Below, piece by piece: positions 1 to 8,700 of a stretch of DNA of 25,787 nt (within the stretch, counting starts at the first letter, position 1; the number at the start of each line of letters is the position of its first letter). Position numbers and translations under genes: made by a program. The notes beneath the pieces were generated by a model. The model ran no database searches. It saw only the letters and a program-made list of their open reading frames with translations, and was not told the DNA's origin. Source of the stretch: Bacteroidales bacterium (lineage in GTDB: Bacteria; Bacteroidota; Bacteroidia; Bacteroidales; UBA7960). The stretch is from positions 1 through 25,787 of the forward strand of contig SLRE01000019.1 of NCBI GenBank assembly GCA_007131125.1. The letters are read 5' to 3'.

Positions 1-47
1 AGGGGCGAACGGCAAATATTTCCAAGGCAAACCATTAATATCTTCAT
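1..47 (-). CDS. Low-molecular-weight protein tyrosine phosphatase, N-terminal fragment (cut by window edge)
   Basis: Only the first 15 codons lie in the window; the gene continues past base 1. From the ATG at 47 the minus strand reads MKILMVCLGNICRSP. This is the start of the low-molecular-weight PTP family: beta-strand 1 followed at once by the phosphate-binding loop C-x5-R-S, with Cys7 as nucleophile and Arg13 as phosphate ligand. Such enzymes dephosphorylate phosphotyrosine, and some act on exopolysaccharide tyrosine kinases or on arsenate. The gene lies directly downstream of dnaA on the same strand, an arrangement I recall from other Bacteroidota. A hairpin terminator separates the two, so it may have its own promoter. 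The signature is strong but the fragment is very short. Confidence 0.8.
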   Translation of the reverse strand, partial: MKILMVCLGNICRSP

Positions 48-70
48 AGATCTCAATTTGATTCCAAAAA

Positions 71-108
71 TAAAAAAACCCGGAAACACAAAATAGAAAT
101 CCGGGTTT
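71..108 (-). terminator. Rho-independent terminator of dnaA
   Basis: A perfect 8-bp inverted repeat, AAACCCGG (76-83) and CCGGGTTT (101-108), is separated by 17 bases. Read on the minus strand, the stem ends in a run of T (complement of the A run 72-78). It starts about 30 bases past the dnaA stop codon and lies before the phosphatase start at 47. The long loop weakens the call slightly. Confidence 0.72.
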
Positions 109-138
109 CCAGGGTTTGGTAAATTCTTTTTTCCCCGG

Positions 139-1584
139 TTACAACCTTACTTTGATCATGTTTTCCAGCTCATCAACATACTTTTTAAAGTTTTTGTCAG
201 TATCTGCAAGGTTTTTTACAGTTTTGCAGGCATGCAGTACGGTGGCATGATCCTTATTTCCGCATTTGCTACCGATGGCGGCCAGAGAGGACTTGGTATA
301 GTTCTTTGAAAAGAACATGGCAAGTTGCCTGGCCTGAACAATTTCTCTTTTGCGGGTTTTGGTATGAATTTTTTCAAGAGGAATATCAAAATACTCGCAA
401 ACAACCTTTTGAATGTATTCAACCGTAATTTCCCTGGGGGTATTTTTTACAAACTTCTCGATTACTTTGGCCGCCAGTTCCGGGGTGATCTCTTTTTTGT
501 TCATGGAAGACTGGGCCAGAATGGAAATCAGGGCTCCTTCCATTTCCCGGATGTTGGTGCTAATTGTGCTGGCAATAAGCTCCACAACGTTCTGGGGCAT
601 TTCCACACCATCGTTGTAAATCTTTTTCTGCAAAATGGCCATGCGGGTTTCAAAGTCGGGGGGTTGCAAATCGGCAGACAAGCCCCACTTAAAACGTGAA
701 AGCAGTCTGGGTTCAATGCCTTTAATCTCCACAGGAGGCATATCGCTGGTAATAATGATTTGCTTGCCGTTTTGGTGCAGGTGGTTGAAAATATGGAAAA
801 ACACATCCTGGGTCTTTTCTTTTCCCGCAAGGCAATGAATATCATCCACGATCAACACATCGATCATTTGGTAAAAGTGGATGAAATCATTTTGGTTGTT
901 GTTGCGAACAGAATCTATAAACTGATTGGTAAACTGCTCGGAAGAGACATACAACACAGTTTTTTCGGGAAAATGATTCTTAACCTCAATACCGATGGCA
1001 TGCGCAAGGTGGGTTTTTCCCAAACCATTGGCACTATAGACCAAAAGGGGGTTGAAAGAGGTTTTCCCGGGATTTTGGCCAACTGCCAGTCCGGCACTGC
1101 GGGCCAGGCGGTTGCAGTCCCCCTGAATGAAATTATCAAAATTATAGGAATCAATAAGCTGGGGGTGAATATTCAACTTTTTCAACCCCGGAATTACAAA
1201 AGGGTTGGGAATGGCTTTACCACCTCCCTGGTTAATGTCTAAAGGCATACTAACCGGGGGATTTTTCAGGGCTTTCTTGTTGAGGGTGGGTGCATGAACT
1301 GTGATGGGTTTGGAACGGGTATTATAAGAATTGTCCATAATGATGCTGTATTCCAGTCTGCCATCAGGCCCAAGCTCCTTTTTTATGGTTTTTTTCAACA
1401 GATCGATGTAATGTTCTTCCAGCCATTCGTAAAAAAACTGACTGGGTACCTGAATTGTAAGAACCTGGTTGACTAATTTAAGGGGTTTTATGGGTGCAAA
1501 CCAAGTGTTGAAACTATTGGGACTGATATTATCCTTAATAACACTTAAACAACTCGACCAAACCTTGTCATGTTTTCTCTCCAT
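139..1584 (-). CDS. dnaA: Chromosomal replication initiator protein DnaA
   Basis: DnaA is the AAA+ ATPase that binds DnaA boxes, melts the origin and loads the replicative helicase. The 481 residues show the usual four parts. Domain I (about 5-85) contains the W-x-SCL...FNTWF helicase-contact region. A variable linker (about 86-140) follows. The AAA+ core (about 141-360) has Walker A ANGLGKTH (185-192), Walker B LIVDDIH (244-250) and the arginine-finger region EPRLLSRF (291-298). The DNA-binding domain IV (about 380-481) has the signature CGNKDHATVLHA (441-452). Length is normal. One oddity is that the first Gly of the P-loop GxxxxGKT is Ser184; the GKT itself is intact. The start at 1584 (MERKHDKVW) places domain I at the usual distance from the N-terminus. 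I see no convincing DnaA-box cluster in the 128 bp upstream. Confidence 0.97.
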   Translation of the reverse strand: MERKHDKVWSSCLSVIKDNISPNSFNTWFAPIKPLKLVNQVLTIQVPSQFFYEWLEEHYIDLLKKTIKKELGPDGRLEYSIIMDNSYNTRSKPITVHAPTLNKKALKNPPVSMPLDINQGGGKAIPNPFVIPGLKKLNIHPQLIDSYNFDNFIQGDCNRLARSAGLAVGQNPGKTSFNPLLVYSANGLGKTHLAHAIGIEVKNHFPEKTVLYVSSEQFTNQFIDSVRNNNQNDFIHFYQMIDVLIVDDIHCLAGKEKTQDVFFHIFNHLHQNGKQIIITSDMPPVEIKGIEPRLLSRFKWGLSADLQPPDFETRMAILQKKIYNDGVEMPQNVVELIASTISTNIREMEGALISILAQSSMNKKEITPELAAKVIEKFVKNTPREITVEYIQKVVCEYFDIPLEKIHTKTRKREIVQARQLAMFFSKNYTKSSLAAIGSKCGNKDHATVLHACKTVKNLADTDKNFKKYVDELENMIKVRL

Positions 1585-1712
1585 CTCTATTAACTTTTTT
1601 TCTGGTTACACCTGCATCTTCAATAGGGTTTGATTTTCAATTATCAAGGCATTAAAAGACCTCCTGTGGTTTTTTTAACAAATTTTAGTTAAAATCCGTT
1701 AATAAAAAAATT

Positions 1713-2648
1713 TTATACCCCTTGACTTTCATAAATTTTTGTTGTATTCGATTCGACGAATTTTTCTCCCGCCCCCTGGTGAAGGGTAACTTCCATCAGG
1801 CCAATATAAACACCGCCATATCCTGCCTGACCAATATACACCGGCATATCCCGCATGTTTTTTTCAACCGCAGGCTCCTTTAAAAGGTCGTGCGTATGAC
1901 CGCCCACAATAATGTCGGTATGCCTGGTATTTCTGGCTACAACCACATCACTGACCCTGTCTGAAGAATATTTATATCCAAGGTGGGAAAGGCAAACTAT
2001 AAGTTCGCAATCATACTTTTCTTTCAGGATCTCCTCCGTTTCCCTTGCCTTTTCAACCGGATCAAGATAGCGGGTGTCACCATAAAGGTCCCGGCTAACA
2101 AGGCCTTCCGGGTCAATGCCCAGTCCATACAACCCAACTTTGATCCCATTCTTGACCAGTGTTTTATAGGCAGGTACTTTTCCTTTTAAAATAGTACGGG
2201 AAAAATCGTAATTGGCACTGAGAAATGGAAACTTTGCATACTCCAGGACTTCTAAAAATCCATCGAGTCCATTATCAAATTCATGATTTCCAAAAGCAGA
2301 AGCATCATAACCCATTTTGCTCATGAGTTTGAGTTCGGGTTTGCCACCAAACATATTAAAATACGGAGTTCCCTGGAAAATGTCTCCTGCATCCACCAGC
2401 AACAATTCCGGATCGAGTCTCCTTTGCTGCCTGACCACGGTTGCTCTGCGGGCAAAACCGCCCATACCGGGATAATTGGGATCGTTGTCCGGGTAGGGGT
2501 CCAAACGGCTGTGCACGTCATTAGTGTGTAAAATTGTCAGGCGCCTTATTCCATTGTCTTGAATTGCCAAGGCAGATAGCCCGGTGAGTGTTCCGGCTCC
2601 GGCAATTCCCAGGATTTTTAAAAACTCTCTTCTGCTGGTAAATTTCAT
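1713..2648 (-). CDS. Tat-exported metallophosphatase (N-terminal half of a split 5'-nucleotidase)
   Basis: This 311-residue protein carries the calcineurin-like metallophosphatase domain of UshA-type 5'-nucleotidases, which hydrolyse nucleotides outside the cytoplasm. The metal-binding motifs appear in order: HTNDVH (41-46), VDAGDIFQG (85-93), GNHEFDNG (120-127), a later CLSHLG and VGGHTHDLL. The N-terminus TSRREFLK followed by a hydrophobic, Gly-rich stretch (residues 4-28) is a textbook twin-arginine signal, so export in folded form is likely. The C-terminal substrate-binding domain is absent and is encoded by the gene at 2921-3697, transcribed just before this one. Such split pairs are known in Bacteroidota. 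The two products probably work together, but this is inference. Confidence 0.9.
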   Translation of the reverse strand: MKFTSRREFLKILGIAGAGTLTGLSALAIQDNGIRRLTILHTNDVHSRLDPYPDNDPNYPGMGGFARRATVVRQQRRLDPELLLVDAGDIFQGTPYFNMFGGKPELKLMSKMGYDASAFGNHEFDNGLDGFLEVLEYAKFPFLSANYDFSRTILKGKVPAYKTLVKNGIKVGLYGLGIDPEGLVSRDLYGDTRYLDPVEKARETEEILKEKYDCELIVCLSHLGYKYSSDRVSDVVVARNTRHTDIIVGGHTHDLLKEPAVEKNMRDMPVYIGQAGYGGVYIGLMEVTLHQGAGEKFVESNTTKIYESQGV

Positions 2649-2920
2649 CAGATACTTTACCCTTTTTTACAAAAAAAACTGAAACGCATTTTTTCCCTTG
2701 TTCGGGGAAAAATGTCAAGATATAAAAAAAACCACTAAATTGAAAAAAACTTCGCTTTTTCTTAAAAAAAAGCAGACAAGTCTTGCCTTAATGGTACTCC
2801 ATTAAGGTGAAGATTTAAGAAAACTGCTGCTAACAGCGAATTTCTTTTTTAAGGTTCCCCCGAAACTGCCTCAAAAAATTAAAACCTCATGCATAAGAAA
2901 AGCATGAGTAAAAAGGATTG
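2649..2920 (-). other. Hairpin-rich spacer between the two nucleotidase genes
   Basis: This AT-rich 272-bp spacer holds no convincing coding sequence. It has at least two perfect inverted repeats besides the terminator hairpins at its right end. One is GCTTTTT/AAAAAGC (2754-2760 and 2767-2773). The other is CCTTAATGG/CCATTAAGG with a 4-base loop (2786-2794 and 2799-2807). They may shape the leader of the metallophosphatase mRNA, or stop transcripts from the upstream lipoprotein gene. Confidence 0.5.
2786..2807. repeat. Perfect 9-bp inverted repeat, 4-base loop
   Basis: CCTTAATGG, TACT, CCATTAAGG form a tight stem-loop about 140 bp upstream of the metallophosphatase start. No T run follows on the minus strand, so a simple terminator is unlikely. 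An operator or mRNA structure is possible. Confidence 0.55.
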
Positions 2921-2929
2921 TTAATCCTT
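2884..2929 (-). terminator. Double hairpin terminator after the nucleotidase C-domain lipoprotein gene
   Basis: Two stems follow each other on the minus strand. The first, AAGGATT/AATCCTT (2913-2919 and 2923-2929, 3-base loop), overlaps the stop codon at 2921-2923 and is followed by T residues. The second, CTCATGC/GCATGAG (2886-2892 and 2902-2908, 9-base loop), is followed on the minus strand by a T-rich tail (complement of the A-rich 2874-2884). Confidence 0.6.
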
Positions 2930-3697
2930 ATAATAAATCCGCCCATCGAGTTGAGAAGTAATTTTTTTCCCTTTCTCATGTTGTTTTTTCAGGTGCATAA
3001 TGATGGCTTCCCTGATTTTAAGCCCAATCAACTCAGATTTTTGCGGTTGAAGAAAGAAATCCATGCGGTCCCCTCCGCCGGCCAGATAATCGGAAGTAAC
3101 CACTTTATATGAACGATCCGGGTCAAAAGATTCTCCCTGGATCTGAATATTTTCGGGTTGGTTGTCTTTTATTCCAAGAGTGATTCCCGAAACCGGCATG
3201 CCCACTTCACTTTCTGCAAGATACTGAAACAGTTTCATGGTTTTTTCGGGACTCAGGGTTATAACCACAATTTCGTTTTCAAAAGGCATCAGTTCAAATA
3301 TTCTGCCCCGGGTAACCGGACCCTCAGGGATGGAGGTGCGCAGCCCACCGTAATTCAGCAGGCAAAAATCAATGGGTTTGTCATCTTCCGGGGTATACAA
3401 TTCCCGGGCAATATCCAGTACCAGGTCGGCAACAAAATTATTCAGCAGGCCTTCAGGACTGTCCCTTCGCATGGGTTGTTCTGAATATGCCAAAACTTCC
3501 TCCATTTCGGCCTGCAGTTGCTCCCGGTAAGGAGCAATGGCTGCTTCTGTTGCAGAATCTTTTACCGGGGCATTAATACTGTCGAGTCGAATCAATTCCC
3601 CTTCCACCACACGATGGTCTAAGGAAGGGGCACAGCTCCAAAACCCTGAAAAGAGAATAAATAGGAAGGAAAGCAAAAGGTTGCGATTCATTCTCAT
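2921..3697 (-). CDS. Lipoprotein with 5'-nucleotidase C-terminal (substrate-binding) domain
   Basis: This 258-residue protein matches the C-terminal nucleotide-binding domain of UshA-like 5'-nucleotidases without the metallophosphatase half. Recognisable pieces are NNFVADLVLDIARE (67-80), the NGGGIR-like nucleotide loop NYGGLRTSIPEG with FCLL before it, RGRIFELMPFENE, and the late SYKVVTSDYLAGGGD. The N-terminus MRMNRNLLLSFLFILF followed by Cys22 in FWSC reads as a lipoprotein signal with a loose Bacteroidota-type lipobox, so the protein is probably membrane-anchored. Its catalytic partner domain is encoded downstream at 1713-2648. The gene order (C-domain first) is the reverse of the domain order in the fused enzyme. 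A second Met lies at residue 3, so the exact start could shift by two codons. Confidence 0.88.
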   Translation of the reverse strand: MRMNRNLLLSFLFILFSGFWSCAPSLDHRVVEGELIRLDSINAPVKDSATEAAIAPYREQLQAEMEEVLAYSEQPMRRDSPEGLLNNFVADLVLDIARELYTPEDDKPIDFCLLNYGGLRTSIPEGPVTRGRIFELMPFENEIVVITLSPEKTMKLFQYLAESEVGMPVSGITLGIKDNQPENIQIQGESFDPDRSYKVVTSDYLAGGGDRMDFFLQPQKSELIGLKIREAIIMHLKKQHEKGKKITSQLDGRIYYKD

Positions 3698-3920
3698 GGG
3701 TTAAATTGTTAATTTGGGACTGCCTCGCAATATTAAAACTATTTGCTATAAAAAACAAACAAAATCTATGAGCCGGATGTTATTTATAACTGATTCATTT
3801 AAGAAACATACAGGCCTTGTTAAACAATTGATTAAAAACAAGTTAGGTCAATGACTGCAATTGGTTTGTAATCAGTATTTATGAAGAAATTTGTTGAAAA
3901 TAAAGGTATTAAACCCTGCC

Positions 3921-4535
3921 TTATTCCGTTTTCAAAAAGTGGACCGAAACATCCGGAATTTTTTCAAAATCCCGGATCACTTCATTTACCAATTTTTTTC
4001 TGACAGAAAAAATGAGTTTGCAGGAGAGGCCAAAATCGTGTTCATGCTGAGGAAGGTCATGATCCTTCAGCACTTTCATCACATCGTTCATTGACAGGTA
4101 TTCAAAAGAAAGCTGGTAGTAATCCCTGACTGTATTGGTGATTATTTTTGCGTTATCCAGTGCATCCCTGGCGGCCCCTTTGTAAGCATTGATCAGGCCC
4201 CTGACTCCTAATTTGGTCCCTCCAAAATACCTAACCACAATAATAAGCGTGTTGGTCAGGTCGTCAGACAATAACTGCCCGTATATGGGTTTTCCGGCTG
4301 TACCTGAAGGTTCTCCGTCATCATTTTGCCTGTACTGGCTTTTATCAGCACCAATTATCCAGGCATAGCAATGATGCCTTGCATCATAAAACTCTTTTTT
4401 TACCTCACTCAGGATTTCTTTAATTTGCTCCTCATCTGTTACAGGGTATGCAAGGCCAATGAATTTGCTGCCTTTGTCTTTGTAAAGCCCGCGTGAAGCA
4501 GCAGCAAGGGTTCTATAAGTATCGTTATCAATCAT
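3921..4535 (-). CDS. YigZ/IMPACT family protein (UPF0029)
   Basis: This 204-residue protein has the conserved IMPACT/YigZ N-terminal core: ARHHCYAWIIG, the NDDGEPSGTAGKPI loop, and VVRYFGGTKLGVRGLINAY. The C-terminal alpha/beta domain (about 135-204) resembles the EF-G domain V-like fold described for YigZ. The biochemical role is not settled; the eukaryotic relative IMPACT regulates the eIF2-alpha kinase GCN2. Length is normal for the family. It lies 40 bp downstream of ribD on the same strand and is probably co-transcribed with it. I see nothing that links its function to riboflavin synthesis. Confidence 0.92.
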   Translation of the reverse strand: MIDNDTYRTLAAASRGLYKDKGSKFIGLAYPVTDEEQIKEILSEVKKEFYDARHHCYAWIIGADKSQYRQNDDGEPSGTAGKPIYGQLLSDDLTNTLIIVVRYFGGTKLGVRGLINAYKGAARDALDNAKIITNTVRDYYQLSFEYLSMNDVMKVLKDHDLPQHEHDFGLSCKLIFSVRKKLVNEVIRDFEKIPDVSVHFLKTE

Positions 4536-4575
4536 AAGTAAACAGCTTCCTGTATTTTGAAAAAAAGAAAACCCA

Positions 4576-5625
4576 TCAATAATTCATATAGTTTCTGAAC
4601 CAGTAAAAGGTTTCTTTTCCAATAATTATCTGGGAAAGGTTTGCGGGTTTGATGGATGGTGCGCGGGTGCCCTCCCCAAAAAATTTCGGACCCCCGAAAA
4701 CCCTGGCTTCATCCCATAAATTTTCTTCGATAAAGCCCTGGATAAGGTTGCGTCCTCCCTCAACAAACAAGGATTGGATCCCCTCTCCATGCAAAAAGGT
4801 GAGGATACGCCTCAGGGTCATTTCTTCAAAAGGAATTTTAATGTAACGGGTGTTGCCTTTTTCATCATCATTATGCCGGTTAAAGACCAGTGTGGGCTGA
4901 GAGCCATCCAGTACTTTTGCACTGGAGGGAAGTGTAAGGTCTTTATCAATGATCACCCTGGTGGGTTGCTTTCCTGACCAGTCGCGAACATTCAACCCCG
5001 GGTTGTCCTTACGCACAGTTTCTGTCCCCACCATAATGGCTGCTTCTTCTGAACGCCATTTGTGGACCAGCATGCGCAGTTTTTCGGTGGTGATCCAGGT
5101 GGGCCGGATCTCCGACCCCGGCGCCCGCAAAGAGTCGATGAATCCATCGGCAGTCTGGGCCCATTTGAGAATAACAAAAGGTCTTTTTTTCTCGTGAAAA
5201 ACAAAAAAACGTTTATTCAACCTCAGGGACTCTTCCTTCATTACATTGACCTCCACCTCACAACCATTTTCTCTTAGCTGCGAAATACCTTTCCCGGAGA
5301 CAGAATCAAATGGATCAACGCATCCCACCACTACTTTTTTAATCTTTTTCCGGATGATAAGCCCGGAACAGGGGGGAGTTTTGCCATGATGGCAGCAGGG
5401 CTCAAGATTCACGTATAGTGTGGAGGAGGGGAGGAGATCATGGTTTTTTACCGAGTCAATGGCATTAACCTCTGCATGCGGCCCTCCAAATTCCCGGTGA
5501 AACCCTTCTCCGATGATCTTTCCATCATGCACTATTACACATCCGACCATTGGGTTGGGAGCCACGTATCCCAAACCTTTTCTGCCCAACTCAATGCAGC
5601 GCTGCATGAAAATCTCATCTGTCAT
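4576..5625 (-). CDS. ribD: Bifunctional riboflavin biosynthesis deaminase/reductase RibD
   Basis: RibD performs two successive steps of riboflavin synthesis: deamination of the pyrimidine made by GTP cyclohydrolase II, then NADPH-dependent reduction of the ribosyl side chain. The N-terminal cytidine-deaminase fold (about 1-145) has the zinc site H50-A-E52 and EPCCHHGKTPPC with Cys77 and Cys86. The C-terminal reductase domain (about 148-349) has RPFVILKWAQTADGFI, the WITTEKLR/HKWRSEEAAIMVGTET region and the FVEGGRNLI dinucleotide-binding segment. At 349 residues the length is usual. It probably supplies flavin for the chromosome generally, although the NADH dehydrogenase-like HydB encoded nearby also needs FMN. 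Confidence 0.96.
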   Translation of the reverse strand: MTDEIFMQRCIELGRKGLGYVAPNPMVGCVIVHDGKIIGEGFHREFGGPHAEVNAIDSVKNHDLLPSSTLYVNLEPCCHHGKTPPCSGLIIRKKIKKVVVGCVDPFDSVSGKGISQLRENGCEVEVNVMKEESLRLNKRFFVFHEKKRPFVILKWAQTADGFIDSLRAPGSEIRPTWITTEKLRMLVHKWRSEEAAIMVGTETVRKDNPGLNVRDWSGKQPTRVIIDKDLTLPSSAKVLDGSQPTLVFNRHNDDEKGNTRYIKIPFEEMTLRRILTFLHGEGIQSLFVEGGRNLIQGFIEENLWDEARVFGGPKFFGEGTRAPSIKPANLSQIIIGKETFYWFRNYMNY

Positions 5626-5653
5626 ATCAATGGCACTGTTCTAAAACACCCGT

Positions 5654-5661
5654 CAAATTTA
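5654..5661 (-). promoter_or_regulatory. Candidate -7 box for ribD-yigZ
   Basis: The minus strand reads TAAATTTG, matching the Bacteroidota -7 consensus TAnnTTTG, about 30 bp upstream of the ribD start. No matching TTTG -33 element is found at the expected spacing, so the call rests on one box. Confidence 0.4.
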
Positions 5662-5734
5662 GCACATTATCCGGAAACCGGTAAAAGGAAAAGCAACAGC
5701 AAATACCCTGTGGAAATTTCCATGAGTCAGCATG

Positions 5735-8700
5735 TTATTCCTGCCCGATTTCTTCCAGAACTTTTTTAACCACAGCAAGAAGGGTTTTAACGTCTTTTTC
5801 AAGTGAACTGAGTAAAGGGAAGGTTTCTTCCTGCTTTGTATTGGTTTTCAGCGCACTCTGAAGGTTTTGCACCGTGGTAGCAGTTTCGGGAAAACCCAGG
5901 TAAATAAATCCGGGCTTAATTTTATGCAATATGGAAATGGCTTTGCTGCCTTCATCCTTTTTAATGTGGTCTTTAACCTGTAAAAGATTAACCGGGGCCT
6001 GCTTAAGAAAATGTCTGAGCATGGAAGCACTTGCTGCAAGGTCCTCATCAAAGATTTCTATGAGGGCATTCATTACCTGCTTTTTAAGTTCCTGCAGTTT
6101 TTCTTCAGAAAGGAATTCTCCCGGTATACGCCCTTCAGCTGCTTGTTTTTTGAATTTATACTGAGGGGAATTTTTAATTATTTTTTCAAACAAAACCTCC
6201 TGATTGCAAGGTTTGGAAATGAAATCATTCATTCCTGATTTTTCTACCTGCATTTTGGTTTCTTCACTAACATCAGCCGTAAGCGCTATGATGGGTACAT
6301 TTTTATCGGTTACTTCAGAATTCTCATCGCGGATCACTTTGGAAGCTTCATACCCGTCAAGTCCAGGCATATGGATATCCATCAATACCAGGTCGAATTT
6401 TTCGGCCGAAAGCAATTCAATTGCCTTTTGACCATTCTGGGCAGTCACAACCTGTGCTTTCCAGCGCTTGAGCAACTGGTTCATCACATACTGGTTCATT
6501 TCGTCATCTTCAACCAGCAAAATATTCATCCCTTTCAGGTCTTTAATTTCGGGAAGTTTTTCTTCTTCCCTGTAGGAAGCGTCTTTGCTGCTGATTTTAA
6601 AGGGAATTTCAAACCAGAAAGTAGACCCCATACCTTCAATACTTTTTACACCGATTTCTCCACCCAGCAATTCGGTAAGTTTTTTGCTGATGGACAGACC
6701 TAAACCGCTTCCGCCATATTTTCGGTAGGTATGGGTTTCGGCCTGTGAAAAGGTTTCGAATATGCTCTCCAGCTTGCTTTCAGGAATCCCTATGCCTGTA
6801 TCGGACACCAGGAATTTCAGTCGGCAATGCATACCCTCTTTTTGGGACATTTTTACAAATACATCGATATTGCCTTCAGAGGTAAATTTAACGGCATTGC
6901 TAAGCAGGTTCAGCAGTATCTGCCGCAGGCGCGAGGGGTCGGCCTCGAGCACCGGGGGGATATCGGGCTGGATTTTATAATTCAGGGCGATTCCTTTTTC
7001 ACGGGCTTTGTATTCCATTGCCTTCACTGAGCCCTTAACCAGATCTTCAAGGTTAAATTCGTTTTGGTCAAGCCTGAGGTGTCCGGCTTCCAGTTTTGAG
7101 AAATCCAATACATCATTCAATATGTCCAGCAAATGATCAGAAGAAAATTTAATGGATTTCAGGTTTTCTTCCAGGTAGGGGCTGAGTTCCTTTTCCTGCA
7201 TCAACAGGTCGGTAAGCCCGATGATAGCATTGAGCGGGGTACGGATCTCGTGGCTTACATTGGAAATAAATGAAGACTTTGCATGGGTGGCTTCTTCGGC
7301 TTTTTCTTTGGCCACTTTTAGCTCACTTTCCATTTTTTTCCGCTGGGTTACATCATAAACAATGGCATGGATCAATACCCTGCCTTTAATTTCAATGTGG
7401 CTGTTGTAAACTTCCACATCGCGGATCTCTCCGTTTTTCAAGCGGTGCCTGAGCAAATGATAAGTCCGGCCTTCCTGTTTGGCCTGTTGCTCTTCTTTTA
7501 TGATTTCTTCCCGGGTAAGGATGTTGATATCTTTGTAGTTCAGATTCTTAAACTCTTCATTGGAATATCCGTAATATTCTGAGGCAGCATCATTTGCATC
7601 CTGGATGATCCCGGCATCAGGGTCCAGGATAAGCATGGCTACGGCATTTTTAGAAAACAGGCTTTTGTAGCGGTATTCGCTCTCGCGGAGCATTTGTTCG
7701 GCATACTTCCTTTCGGTAATGTCGGTATGGGTTCCGATCACCCGCACCGGCCTGGATTCCGAATCAAAAATAACAGTCAACCGCAGGTGAATCCATTTGT
7801 ATTTCCCGTCCTTGCACCTCAGCCTGTGATCGGTTTCATAATTGGGAACTTCCCCTTTCCTGAGTTTACCCAGTAAGCTTTTGACTTTTTCCTGATCCTC
7901 AGGATGAATCTGATTGATCCATGCTTCCAGATTATTGGGAATTTCTGAGTCTTTGTATCCGAGCATCTCTTTCCACTGGGGAGACAGGTAGATCTCGTCC
8001 TTTTCAAGATCATGGTCGGAAATACCATCATTGGCGGCCAGCACAATCAGGGAATACCTTTCTTCGGCCTCTATAAGCTGCTGTTCAAATTTCTTTTTTT
8101 CAGTGATATCCAAAGCAGTGGCAAGGAAAGCAGCTTTTCCCTGGTAATCAATTAGTCTTGCCGAAAAATCAACCCATACCTCTCTATCCGATTTGGTCTT
8201 CAATTGAAACTCAAGTCGCATGGTTTTTCCGTTTCGCTTCAAAAACCAGTTTTCGGTATTGAGTTCCTTGAGGCTGTGGGGATGAATGAGCTCCCAAATC
8301 TCCATGCGCAGCAGTTCTTCCCGGCTGAAGCCGGTAAGCTTTACCAGGGCCAGGTTCACATACCTGAGATAATAATCCTGGAAAATGATCATGGAAGTTG
8401 GAGAAGCATCCATTAACTCCTCAAAACGGTTTTCATTGGCCTGTTTTTTTCCCCCGAAAATACTTTGACGAATAATGAAAAACCCAAGCAAAACCAACAG
8501 CACTACCAAAACAAGGACCATGATCACAAAAAGATCAAATACCGCAACAAGCGGCAAGCCTGTGGTCTTAAGCAGGAAAGTATCCAGGAAAAAAGCAGGG
8601 GTACTCAAAAAGGCAGGTGTAAAGCCGGCTGTGTATTTTATGGTTTCAAACCCATTGGTGGGAGAAACAGGGCAAAACAATTCCTTGTTCCTTTCAGCAA

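Noticed and set aside
1..96. Plus-strand gene ending near the left edge (frame 1 open to a TAG at 94)
   Set aside because: The minus strand at 1-47 carries a clear tyrosine phosphatase P-loop start, and the plus-strand frames show no recognisable features.
760..1242. 160-codon plus-strand frame
   Set aside because: It is antisense to the AAA+ core of dnaA and has no credible domain.
1585..1712. Possible origin of replication next to dnaA
   Set aside because: The spacer is AT-rich but I found no cluster of TTATCCACA-like DnaA boxes, and in Bacteroidota the origin is often not beside dnaA.
1713..3697. Frameshifted single 5'-nucleotidase gene
   Set aside because: The C-terminal domain gene lies upstream of the N-terminal domain gene, each has its own export signal, and a terminator separates them, so this is not a broken fused gene.
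5711..5722. 12-bp palindrome TGGAAATTTCCA past the hybrid kinase stop
   Set aside because: Short, AT-rich centre, no T tail and no clear role; could be chance.
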